Shown piece after piece: positions 46,650 through 56,830 of a stretch of DNA of 64,000 bases (positions are counted from its first letter, which is position 1; each line of letters begins with the position of its first letter). The stretch is from Nematostella vectensis. Taxonomy: Eukaryota; Cnidaria; Anthozoa; Actiniaria; Edwardsiidae. The translations under genes were made by a program, and so were the position numbers. The notes below the pieces were generated by a model that was not told the origin of the DNA, did no database searches, and was given only the letters and a program-made list of their open reading frames with translations. The stretch lies in assembly GCF_932526225.1 (NCBI RefSeq), contig NC_064036.1:17630953-17694952 (forward strand), written 5' to 3'.

Positions 46650-47324
46650 CACCTGGACTGGAGTGCTCCTTGGGTATCTTCAGCACTACCTACATCTTGA
46701 TTAATTTGCTTCTCTTTCTTAGCAAATACTCCGTGCATCCCTGAACTTTGATAAAGTGTAAACATCCAACCAGCCTTTCACGTTTTTGTTCATTTATAGC
46801 TAGCTTTACTATTTACGATGTGAAAAAAATGTACTCAACAGGGAGGGGTGGGCAGTTTGCTCCACCTGTAGTTAAAATTAATGCACGGTTACCCCTAATT
46901 TTTAGGGGGGGGGGAAAGAGCTTTCCCCAAACTTATTCAATTTTTACTATGACTGCATGTTTATGCGGTATATATCTTAAATCCTCGTTCGTTTAAACGA
47001 GTAAAAACGGGTACAAAGGACCATGCAATTATTTGAAATTCTTTAGCTTTTGTTATTAGATTTTAAGATTATCATACTTGAAAGTTTTCCAGGAAAAACT
47101 TAGACGATGCTAACCCTTTTTTTATACACTATTTATTTACTATATATGCAATTCTAGTGCTCTCTCCTTAGTTCTACAAGACTCATATGGTTTCAGAGGA
47201 AAAATAACATACAATTAGGGAACAACAGCCTGAAAAAAGTGGGTCGAGTAGGCATGTAGACCGGTCAGGTTTCTGTGCAGCTCCGTAAACCGTACAAAAT
47301 ATAACTACAAATTCGGAACTGGCC
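46650..47324. other. Intergenic, nothing recognised
   Basis: AT-rich DNA with a poly-G run near 46905-46915 and no supported gene. Confidence 0.45.
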
Positions 47325-47379
47325 TCAAATCTCCCAAATATCAGAGCCTAAGTCTAAGGGAGCTTGAAAACGAAAAAAG

Positions 47380-47589
47380 ATGAGCTCCAGTTTATCACAT
47401 ATCGACGAGAGTGAAGTAAATGGTTTTCTATCGGGTGCCGGAGAGTGTAATGGCTGCCCCGTGGTTATTGACGAGATAAATAAGAAGTTGGATATTATTC
47501 TCGCTCTCGATGTAAAGAAGATGAAAGAGGACATTGACGAACTCAAAAAATCGTTAGATTTTAACCCATTGACTCCTGGCTATTTTTGA
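47380..47589 (+). pseudogene. Coiled-coil fragment, probably from a retroelement ORF1
   Basis: A 69-codon frame from an ATG with an acidic N-terminus, an ECNGCP motif and a heptad-patterned C-terminal half (INKKLDIILALDVKKMKEDI). Coiled coils of this style are common in LINE ORF1-type proteins, but no downstream RNA-binding or RT region is present. It could also be a small host gene. No poly-A signal is evident nearby. Confidence 0.3.
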
Positions 47590-47776
47590 GCTGAATTTAC
47601 AAAAAAACAGACTGAAAACAGATACCTCCCCCCCCTATTCTGAGTTTTATACAGCCCGTCAAAGTCAAACACAGCTGAATGGTTCCATAATCACTTTCAC
47701 ACTTTTTGAAATGGTCCTTTCTTCTGCCACACTTTCAAAGTTTGATAGGGACCAAGGTACTTGTCACTGGAACCAC

Positions 47777-48040
47777 TTATAAATATTTCTTGATCTCTGT
47801 TCCTCTCTCCGAATTCGTATTTGTCACCACTTCCTGCCTTGTGATAATTTTTGCTCTGCAGGAACTGTTGTTAGCTGCAAATAGGTGGCCTCCTGCAGCG
47901 TATTTCATTGTACTAAATAAAGACTCGATGACACTTCCATTTATGCTGAGTGGGCATATGAAATATGCTGGATACTTTGCTAGGAAGAATTCAGCAAACT
48001 CCAGGAAGCCACATGTCATTATCCCAAGGAGATCCCATGT
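47777..48040 (-). pseudogene. Terminal exon-like fragment, transposase-like
   Basis: An acceptor (T-rich tract ending CAG, just right of 48040 on the plus map) opens an 87-codon minus-strand frame ending in TAA. It contains PLSINGSVIESLFSTMKY followed by AAGGHLFAANN. This resembles the terminal part of transposase-like proteins in cnidarian repeats, where a short motif precedes an ESLF or ELFF-type box; the assignment is from memory of the pattern and weak. Upstream sequence is interrupted by a hairpin. Confidence 0.3.
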
Positions 48041-48157
48041 CTGAAAAAAAGTTTTATTAAAAAAAAAGAATAAACAAAGTTTTTGGCTACAAAGACAATG
48101 CTGGATGATGTACCTGGGGTCTTTGTTGACCTTTATGGCATATGTGGCCTGTCTTTT

Positions 48158-48255
48158 GCCTTTTTGGCCTGTCTTCAGCCTTTTTGGACTGGTTCTTTCT
48201 TCATAACATACAGGATGAAACCAGGCCAAAAAGGCTGAAGACAGGCCAAAAAGGC
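48158..48255. ncRNA. 37-bp hairpin with one mismatch (candidate small-RNA precursor or fold-back)
   Basis: Arms 48158-48194 and 48219-48255 are reverse complements with one mismatch in 37, separated by a 24-nt loop. Each arm itself contains a tandem GGCCTTTTTGGCC-like motif (GCCTTTTTGGCCTGTCTTCA and GCCTTTTTGG), so the stem may have arisen from a repeat. It has the size of a pre-miRNA, but a mobile-element origin is equally likely. Confidence 0.35.
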
Positions 48256-48279
48256 CAAGGTGTGAAGGCCACGTTAGTA

Positions 48280-48848
48280 TGGCATATATTGGACAGTACT
48301 CAGATGGCGAACACAGCGCAATTTACTCAGATGACGAATCTAACGTCTCGACAGAAACGTTAGAAGATTATACGGGTAGGGAAATTAGACAGTCCGACAG
48401 TACTTCTATTTAAAACTCCTCTTCAGACGAGAATCTAGATGATACTGTCCCGAATGTCTGGGATCGTCTCCAAGCTTAATCAGTGGATAGCTTCCATGAC
48501 CATTGGAAAGGGCTTGTAGCAAAGTATGTGCAAGAAGGAAACGAGACAGAGATATCTGAAACCAAGGCAACAAGTCATCTTGTTCCCCACTACCGAACAG
48601 AGCTGAGACATGTGCTTTTTGAAAATCTTAAGTGGATACGTGCTTTGCGGAAAGATCCAGTCTACAAGAAAATCATGGACACGCGAAATAACCTGATGGA
48701 CAACGACGGGTTTGATTGGAGTGAAGCTACAGAGGCGGCTATGGATAAAAGGAAATTCCTGCTGTCAACGATGTTCAAGGATCCGCCTATTTCGTCCCAA
48801 CAAACAAATGTCCCAATTTGGAACAAACAATTTTACAATCGTAGATGA
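48280..48848 (+). pseudogene. Decayed plus-strand coding region, unknown family
   Basis: One reading frame gives an acidic Ser/Asp/Glu-rich stretch, two in-frame stops (near 48411 and 48478), and then 121 open codons with HVLFENLKWIRALRKDP and DPVYKKIMDTRNNL. The composition is clearly protein-like and continues across the stops, so this is a pseudogene, most likely from a transposable element given its surroundings. I do not recognise the family. Confidence 0.45.
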
Positions 48849-48849
48849 A

Positions 48850-49756
48850 CTGCTTTGGCTAAGAAATAAAAGCTATTTCCTAAAAAAACATACTGTAATC
48901 TCTTAATCGTGAGCATTGGATAACAAAAGGGATTTTGAACACAAATTTGAGAATGAAGAGACAAACTATGAAAAATTCAAATAGGAATTCGAAGTCATTG
49001 TCACACAATCTCGCGTGATTCACAAGTCGCCTTAGTTCGGAACATTTTAGTAAAAATAAAATTTACTCCGCAAATTCCAATTTTGTCATGATTTCTGTAT
49101 TAGCTTCACAGAAAGGAGCGTGAGGTCCCTTGGAGAGAATGTTACGGAACGGGTCTTGGCCATTGGACCGCGGGTCATGACCTCTTGTCTTGCCTTGTCG
49201 CTTCTTATCTTGTTGTCATCGCGTTTCTATGCTTGCATGCTCAGTCTGTATTTCCAAATGCTCGTATACAATATCGGTAGGGAACTGTTCAGCACTTACC
49301 ACCCCTCTTTCGAAAAATGTATGGCCTTTTTATTTTTGTAGGGCACAATGTCCCACTGAATGGATCTTCCATAATCTGCCGTACATGAATTTTCGGGCAA
49401 CCCTAGAATTCGTTTACGAAAAGGTGGCAGCCACACTGACCAAGTAGATTAGGATATTCTTGTGACATAATGTTGTTTGAATGGCACTAAACTACACGTT
49501 TCTCTTTTTATTGAGAATCGAATACATTTCTAACGTGACAACAATTTTTATATTATTCCCTCCCAAAACCCTAATACTCTAGCCAGAACATCTCTCGCGA
49601 TCCTCACGCAATCCTAGGCAAAGTCTCACATTTCAACATACATTCTCGTTATGCGTGTTACCATGCGTTACAATCCCCTCTGGTATGCGCGCCAAAATGC
49701 AATTTAATCCCCTCTGGTATTCGTGACGTCACTTCCGCCGCCAGAGTGGGGGTATA
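48850..49756. other. Intergenic, nothing recognised
   Basis: The frames at 49120-49447 are not supported. No RNA gene or repeat was identified. Confidence 0.4.
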
Positions 49757-50568
49757 CTACTCGAGTAGCGAACTTTTTAATTCCCCATCTGCTCTTGGCT
49801 GGCACCTGGGGCATCTGACTTCTTTCTGATCAGCTTGATTACCTCTTTGAAGCATGGCAGCTGGAGAATGTTCATGGATCTCAGTGCCTGGTAGGTAGAT
49901 GGACTTCTCGCATACACTGCAAGTGCTGTTTATAGTAGTATGATTCAAGTTAATTATATAGTCAAAGTCAACTCCTTTTTTCTCACCGATTCTTAGTGTC
50001 ACAGCTGACCATCGGTTTCCCTTACTACCAGTCACTATAAAAGAAAGGGCCATGTTGTATATTTTAAACAAACATGCATACATTTTAGAACTAGACTCCT
50101 TCAGGGCCTTGTAACAGGGATTGATCCAAGTGTTAAAATAAAGGGGTTGAAGCAAGGATTTTAGGGGGATTCATTTTTCTTCCGTGAATTTCCTTGTACT
50201 TTATATCTCTGAAGTGTGTGAGGGGGTGGGGGGGCAACCCCATTACCCCACCCATACATACGTTGATAGTCATAGTTACAAGAAAAAACTAAAGTTTACT
50301 GTTATTTACCGTTTCTTTGTTGATCATGTAGGAACTGGTTCTTGTCTTTTTGCCATAAGGGTAAGAGTCTTAATCGTCTCCTTCCCTCCCTCTAATAACG
50401 AATCCAGTCGTCCGGTCTTACTTGTGATACAAACTTCCCCAACTCTTGGCTTTGGGAATCATTTAGCTGAATCTGGGTTTTATTCCTGTATCTTCTAACC
50501 ATTGCATTTAGGTTTTTCCGCTCCCGATTCATGTTTTTCATTTTTGCCTTCTTCGATCTCGGGCTCAT
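49757..50568 (-). CDS. Unknown small basic protein with a C-terminal CxxC pair (151 aa)
   Basis: Three exons on the minus strand: 50568-50422, 50340-50310 and 50034-49757 (stop TAG), phases 0 and 1. The N-terminus is very basic (SPRSKKAKMKNMNRERKN) and suits nuclear localisation. The middle is polar and Gln-rich. The C-terminal exon contains CSVCEKS and, about 35 residues later, CPRCQ, a likely zinc-binding pair, with HEH between. The 31-bp middle exon is short and its acceptor (GACAAG) has a poor pyrimidine tract; it is accepted because it alone keeps frame between its neighbours. I do not recognise the family. It may be a host gene or a domesticated transposon protein. Confidence 0.5.
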
Positions 50569-50619
50569 CGTTGTAACAGGTGTTTTGGAGGAGGAGGATT
50601 GGCGTTTAATTAGCTTTGC

Positions 50620-51033
50620 TTAAGATATATTCGCTTTTTCCTGGAGTACACGGAGGTGATTTTCAACTCTCATACATTGAGTACACTTTATCACTTTGTC
50701 TCCCTCTTCATCCCATTTCTTTGATCGTGGGATATGCCATACCTTGCATTCTTTTGATTGGGCTCGGTATTCCGGCCATTCTGTCTCCACAACCTTGGAG
50801 GATGTTTTTCTGGTATCTTTCTTTCATTTTGGGTAACTGCTTATACCCGGACAAAGGGTGTACGCCGAATCTCTTCCCAACTTGACCAAGATCTCTCTGA
50901 GGGATGTAATATTACTGATGTCGATGCTCCCTTGCTCTATCATGTTTTTACGATGTTCTTTCTTGATCTTTTTCGTCCTCGTATTCGTCATTTTTTTGCC
51001 TCTTTCGACGCTAGTTCTTAAGTCCCCCAACAT
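50620..51033 (-). pseudogene. 138-codon frame broken by a single TGA
   Basis: From an ATG at 51033 the frame is open for 69 codons (basic, with KKIKKEHRKNM and SLREILVKLG), hits TGA at 50824-50826, then stays open in the same frame for another 67 codons of protein-like sequence including ETEWPEYRAQSKE, a CTQC motif and a TAA at 50620. Both halves look coding. It is either a recent pseudogene or a stop that is bypassed. It lies just upstream of the other CxxC gene on the same strand. Family unknown. Confidence 0.35.
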
Positions 51034-51039
51034 TATTTG

Positions 51040-52488
51040 TCAATTTACAATCGAACTCTTTAATGAATCTCATGTTTTACTTGTATAATATCCTGTGTTT
51101 ATTGAAAGCTATTGTTTTACAAGCTCGCTAAGGCTTGTCATATTCATTTTCGCCGGCATTTTGTTATTGTTTTTTACCGGAAGTGACAAAATTTCCGCAC
51201 GAGGAGTAGGAGAAACTAAAAGGAGCAAATCAGCACGCGCAGTGGTGGGGTGGTGGTTACTAAAAATAGCCGGATTCGGACTCGACATGGCGCGCGGGTA
51301 ATACCAAAGTGTCCCTCTCTTATCTTATGCTCTCTTGGTAATATACGATTTTGGGGGGTTTTCGTAACGGAATATATGACTTCTCTCCCCCTACTAAGGA
51401 AAGAGACAAGGTTGGAGGCGGCATTTTCGGTAGCACTCAAATGCCGTCGAAATTCGCGAGGGAAATACAACAAACGAAATATTTTTATCTCGCAGACCAA
51501 TGCCAGGGTACACTTACATTCGATATGTGGCAAAACATCCGAGCTAAATCATTTTCCCTGGCCGCTAGCCATTTTTAAAACGAGTAAGCAGCCATTTGAA
51601 TCCTTGACGTTCTCAGTAAACAATGGGATTGAAACAAGGGGAAACAAAACAACGTAACTCTCGAAATATGCAAGTCCAAGTGGCTTAAAACTTCACCCAG
51701 ATCACATTTAAGACTCCACTGCCAGATCAGAATATTTTTGAGAGTTTTACGATTTTATTTCGTAGTAAAGTGAACGGCTTATTTCAATCCCATATGTTTA
51801 CTGTAAACGTGAACCACTATAATTTATTCAAACACACAGTGAGCTTGGGATACCTGTGCATCAAGTAACGTGGAAACCCACAACTGCTCAAACGTTAGAA
51901 ATACCGCTTATTCTGAATAAATACACATCACAAAGCAATAAGAGTTTATTGTGACTTTTATTTTAGGATATAAGACAATTATAGGACAATTACAGGGGGT
52001 GATCAATCGTGAAAATATTCGAGCTAGTTACTGAGATTGAATAGAGCCTGACTGAGAGGTTGGTAAGCCTGTGAACCGGCTGCCTAAAATATGTCGGTAA
52101 ATATATGTGGACATGGATTTCGTGGTAAAATACACGTTTGGTTGTCAAATAAATATGGATTTTTAGGGGTGATGTTTTTACCGGAAACGAGATTTATAGT
52201 GTCAGAGTCATGTGTCGGAACTGTGAATGTTTAGAGTGTGATGGGAGGTCAACAGTTTGGTTGTTCTGAGCAAGGCTGTGCTATGTTTATGTTGTATTCC
52301 TTTCAGTAGCAGTTAAAAGTTGTGTATTTTTTTTGGACTCTGTTTATGGGTTTACCGCCGGGGCAAACTTTAAGAATTGCTAGTGATTTCTTCTGCTTTC
52401 CCTTTGTCCATTACCGCAATTCCTTGAGGTTGATTTCGGGGACTGCTCGGTATCGTTTCGGGTCCCGGGTTCAGTTGTGTACTTTTGG
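51040..52488. other. Intergenic, nothing recognised
   Basis: Overlapping frames at 51216-51657 on both strands are not convincing. The right part (52360-52488) is GC-richer and leads into the TIR element. Confidence 0.4.
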
Positions 52489-52879
52489 GGATCATTTCGG
52501 GTCCTGGGGCTCGTTTCTCAAAACACCCGAGAATTCTCGGGCCCGAAAAGGCCTATATAGCTACTGAAAACATACAAAGCTAGAAGCCGAGGTTAAGGTA
52601 GTCATCGAGACACGAAACCGAGACTACGATTGCCAGAAAGCTGACACTATATACCTCCTAACCCCCTCTTGGGTGAAAGAGCTTTGCGATATTCTTCGGG
52701 AGGTTGTGAGAGAGCAAAAACAGCGTGCTCATCAAAACGTAAACAAGCCGGTAATCTAATCACCTTGTGCTAAGGGTGAAAACGAGGAACGTGGATTGGA
52801 CCGCCACCCTACGGAGCGCGGAATAACCGTTTTTCAGCTGTAAATTCAAAGCCGCTAGCGTGGCGTTTAAACCTGAGTT

Positions 52880-53401
52880 TTACTCGAACACCTCGCTCCC
52901 AAACTCTTTGCGAATTTCTCGCAGTCTCTTTTTCATCTTTTCGCGTGTTTCCAGGGACTTTCTCGGGGGCCCTTTCTTGCTTTTTTTCTCACGCGATGCG
53001 AGGCCGTGTCGAACTCTGATAGTGGCCTTAAGCGCGTAGTATTTTTCTTGTTCCCGAAGTATTAACTGAAAATCTTCATCTGAGATATGGCGGCCTTTTT
53101 CCATACTGCGCGTATACGCAAAGATGATTGCAGACCGGTTGTGGAGTGCTATGCACGAGGTAGCAGCCGCTGCTAAGCGAGACAAGTCGACTGCGATGTC
53201 GATGGGTGGATTATGGAGCTTTGGTGACATTGCTAACCGAAGCCTCGAGTTGTGGCGCGCAGACAGCGAGTGCGCTAAGAGATTCGCCCATGTCGTTCTA
53301 CGAGTGCCTACCGACCTCAGAAAGACCGCCTCGGCACTACCCGAGCAAACGGCAACCGCCTGTCGGACACTGATACACTTGTTGCAATACATTGCCGACA
53401 T
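52880..53401 (-). CDS. Basic ORF inside the TIR element (173 aa, unknown)
   Basis: An open minus-strand frame. Its C-terminal half looks coding: SDEDFQLILREQEKYYALK, then a strongly basic, charged tail (KKSKKGPPRKSLETREKMK) that could form a helix or bind nucleic acid. The N-terminal 60 residues are less convincing. It lies downstream of the helicase-like segment. An opposite-strand frame (53124-53405) overlaps and is probably a shadow. No family recognised. Confidence 0.35.
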   Translation of the reverse strand: MSAMYCNKCISVRQAVAVCSGSAEAVFLRSVGTRRTTWANLLAHSLSARHNSRLRLAMSPKLHNPPIDIAVDLSRLAAAATSCIALHNRSAIIFAYTRSMEKGRHISDEDFQLILREQEKYYALKATIRVRHGLASREKKSKKGPPRKSLETREKMKKRLREIRKEFGSEVFE

Positions 53402-53460
53402 ATAATGGCGGCGAAGCGCATGTCCGACGAAAAACTCGATGCGTTTCTTCGTCCTACATA

Positions 53461-56108
53461 CTACGCCAGATGTATGCAGAGGTAGTGATGGTAGGTTTGA
53501 GCCTTCACCGCGAGGCGCTGGTTATTGCGATGGTCGTCGGCGAGGTCGTTCTCGGGAGTGAGCACCACAGTGTTCCGGCCGCGGAACATGCTCACCGCCA
53601 ACTCGGTCTTCACCGATCCTCCTTGGCCGGCTAGATACATCTTTGCAGAGGTTGCGGCCACTAGATCGCACGGCAGACTCGGCGCAGTGCGTCTTCGCGA
53701 GGAATCCGCCTCAACATGCGTGGCAACGCTATGTTTGTGTACACCAAGACGAAGACCCTGATATGGTACCATTGTGAGCGTCGGACACCGTCTTTGTATT
53801 GGATCAGATGAGCCCCGTCGGCATGCTCGAAGTTAAGTAAGTGGTCGGTGCCCGCAAGGAGGTTTTGTCAGATACGCGGCTTCTTCACGGTCACGAACTA
53901 TGATCGAGGACTCGTCGCCACGGCGAGCGCATTTGCCTACGAAACGGACAGCGAGATCTCGACCCTCAGGATACTGCGGGTCTTCGCTACACGTGCTAGA
54001 GTGGGGGAACCTGGTAGTGTCCTTTTTTCCGACGCTATTCAATACCTCCCTCGCCGTGGCCGTGAAGAGGTCACCTGAGTCGAGCAGGTCCTTCAGCTCT
54101 GTGCTGTCAGTGCTGACCTATCCTCCCGGAAGTATAGGGGTGGCAGGCCTCAGAGAACTCCCATTCGGTCAGCTGAATGACCCCGGTTAGTTGAAGAACC
54201 TCTCTCAATGGCCGTCCCACAACATCCGCGATACGATACACGTCCGTAGGGAAGCCGTATTTCCGTACCACATCAATGGCGTCCGAGGCGCCGCCGAAGA
54301 CACTGTCCTCGCATCCAAGGTACACCGTACGCATGTCGATGTGCGCATGAGGCTGCGCCTCTAAGTTGTCCTTGCTATTCCACACTTTGGACTCAACCTG
54401 CGCCGCTTGCCAGACGTCCTTATATTTAAGAGACGTTGGTTCCACTTCTTGAACCGATACCCTGTCGCCCCTCCCATGCTGTGCGTAGCCTCCAGGTACT
54501 CTTCCCAAGCGGTATGATCTCCCGAAAGCTCCTGAGGGACGTGACCGGTCTCATCTGTAAAGGCTCTGTAAATCGCAACGCTATCTCTCTCCGATCGGTA
54601 TAGCTTCCCCTCGTGCGTGACTATAACGCGCCCGCATAGCCAGATCCTCGTGCTTCTGGGGATCGCCCTGTTTGTAAAGCGAATGAGCACCTCTCGCACT
54701 TTTGCCTCGCGCGTTTTCGTGGCGGCACTGGTTAAAGCCTTCTCCAGACATAACGAACGAAGCTCCTCCTCAGCCTCGAAGTCTAGGCTGTGGACGCTCG
54801 TGATCGCAGGTGGTTCAGTCGGAAGCTCCGCCCAGGCGTGGTTATTGTGGTAAGGGATAGTGACCCTCGCCTTAGTCTTGTACTTCCCCGAGTCCCACAG
54901 AACGTTACCCAGGGCGTCCACGGCTACTAGCTTTATCTCGAGCTTCTTTTCCATCTCAAAGAGGTCTTCTTTGGTGCATCCTTTAGTAGCCAGCTTCTCA
55001 TCAAATCGCTCGAGGATCTTGCCTCGTGTCTTGGTTAGACCAAGGGAGCGTGAGGTGCTGCGATTCCTCAAGAAGTCGGCAACATAATTCACAACACAGT
55101 TAACGAAGGCGTCACCCCCCTCTCGCTCAAACATTGGCCCAGGCTCACCATTTTGCTCAGGTAAAGGGCGAAGCTCGTATCTCACGTAAACGAGGTACTC
55201 TCGTCCTTTCTCCCAAATACCTGCATCGATACCTTCCAGAGCACCGGCTGCGATTTGGTCTCCTCTTTTGACTAATGACCCACCGATCTTTTGCTCCGAG
55301 CGCCCTTCCTCCTCCGTGATTGGCGCCAATGGCTCTGCGGGGGCCTCACCAACGACCGTAGAGAGTCTAACGCTGGTCAGGGTCTACCACCTCAAGCACC
55401 AGTGGCAACACTGCGTTTGTCCGCAGAGACTCTCGCTCGTGCGAGACCCACCACACTGAGCCACCGTCATTGATATCAGACCCCCGCATAACCGGCTTTG
55501 GAGCAATGACTCCTGCTTCACCAAGATCCCGTATCTCCTGGTAAACACCGGCGCTTATGTCTTGGCCCCGAAGAGTGGCATCCACGTTTGGTAACCGAAG
55601 ATGAGCGCCGCCGACGAAGAGAGAATAGTACTTCTCGGGATCTAAGTCCCCTGGGCCCTTTTGCTTTAGAAGCGGGTCGAACTGCTTCGGGTCAGTCTCT
55701 CGCCGACGCGTTTTTGCCGGAACGAGCGGCATAAGCAGATTGTGCTTGACATCCACGGGGATGTCCTCGTCCAGGATGTTCTGGACCAGCCCTGCTAGTA
55801 CGGCAGGCGCCTCTTTGTCAGGCATGCTATTAAGAATCTCCTCTATGTAAGCGTCCATGTTAGGTATACCCTGTGCCACCCAGTCTCTAATTGTCCGTAT
55901 CGCGGGCTATGATATCAGACAGGACGAGTGCAAACTGTTTCCGAGCGCCCCTCTCGGTGTCGCGCATCCTCTGCCCTACACGATTCGCTCCGCAGGGGCG
56001 ACACAACCGCGTCTCCGACTGCGTCCCTATGCCACAGATCTTGCACGGCACGGGGAGGGGGCTGCCCTTACGGAGCCTTTGGAGGTGCACCTTGCAGTAG
56101 GTGTCCAT
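53461..56108 (-). pseudogene. Broken gene: zinc ribbon, DNA polymerase B-like, SF1 helicase-like
   Basis: Reading the minus strand, successive open segments appear to belong to one large protein disrupted by at least five frameshifts or stops. 56108-55887: Cys-pair zinc ribbon (CKICG and CRPCG). 55879-55367: 170 residues, unknown. 55329-54361: 322 residues, including YHNNHAWAELP. 54508-54107: HIDMRTVYLGCEDSV followed by YGFPTD, reminiscent of motif A of family B DNA polymerases. 54042-53833: fragment. 53772-53461: GQGGSVKT (Walker A-like with Val for Gly), VVLTPEN and VKAQTYHHY, the pattern of Pif1/RecD-type SF1 helicases. The polymerase call is an inference and no intact motif C was seen. 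It is inactive as it stands. Confidence 0.5.
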
Positions 56109-56224
56109 GCACCTCTAGCCACACGTGTTTGCATTGCCGACTTTTAGCCACCTGCAGAGAATTCGCCTGCCCGAGAATTCTCGGGTGTTTCGAGAAACGG
56201 GCGCCTGGGATCATTTCGGGCCCT

Positions 56225-56692
56225 GGGGCTCGTTTCTCAAAACACCCGAGAATTCTCGGACCCGAAAACGATTTATTCCTTAAATTTGAAAAGCTGGCTA
56301 ATTTCTATAAAATTTATGGTATCTAAATGTGTCGAAATATCGTCAAACATCGTATTTTACCACAAAGATTCATGTAAAGGATGATTCTCTTTATAGATTT
56401 ATAGATCTTTCCCGAACTTCTCGGGCCCGAAATTCACATGGCTTAAATATTAAGAAAGTTCTAGGGACCTCGCAGTCACCCGAGACTTTTCGGGTAACTT
56501 TCTGGCTTCAACAAAACTTCGAAAATAGCCCTATTGAGCGTAATCATTTGGAATATGAACCAAGAGCAAGTTCAAACTGTTTTAAAACATGAAAGCGGTT
56601 CTCAAAAAGTAAAACATGCGAAATTTTGGGCAAAAAGACAAAATAAAGTTTCCGGGCCCGAAAATTCTCGGGTGTTTCGAGAAACGGGCGCC
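56225..56692. mobile_element. 468-bp companion MITE with the same TIRs
   Basis: The left TIR (56225-56260) and right TIR (56657-56692) match those of the 3.7-kb element. The left flank GGGATCATTTCGGG is also shared. The interior is unrelated, with additional CTCGGGCCCGAAA-like palindromes. It lies 19 bp from the larger element and is a likely deletion derivative mobilised by the same machinery. Confidence 0.7.
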
Positions 56693-56830
56693 TGTGTGGT
56701 ATTCGAACATACGAACACATCTTCTGGCATGCTCGAGGATCCAGCGTACTTTGCGGGCGCTCCCGGGCCCAAAGATCACTACCGCGAAATCAAAATTATT
56801 CTGACAGAATTAAATAGTTTCTTTCTTTGA

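Larger units (their letters stand above)
52506..56205. mobile_element. 3.7-kb TIR element encoding a decayed polymerase/helicase protein
   Basis: The ends are 36-bp terminal inverted repeats (52506-52541 and 56170-56205) with three mismatches, each containing the 16-bp palindrome CCCGAGAATTCTCGGG. Composition is distinctly GC-richer than the surrounding DNA, which suggests a separate origin. All recognisable coding matter is on the minus strand. A 62-bp direct repeat (52489-52549 and 56208-56269) spans the left end and a second, shorter element. It looks like a non-autonomous relic of a large self-replicating DNA transposon or virus-like element. The superfamily is not identified. Confidence 0.7.

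Noticed and set aside
51216-51657. Overlapping plus and minus frames of over 100 codons
   Set aside because: Neither strand shows a motif or splice support, and they overlap each other; likely chance.
53124-53405. Plus-strand frame inside the TIR element
   Set aside because: Antisense to the 52880-53401 minus-strand frame; all other recognisable coding matter in the element is on the minus strand.
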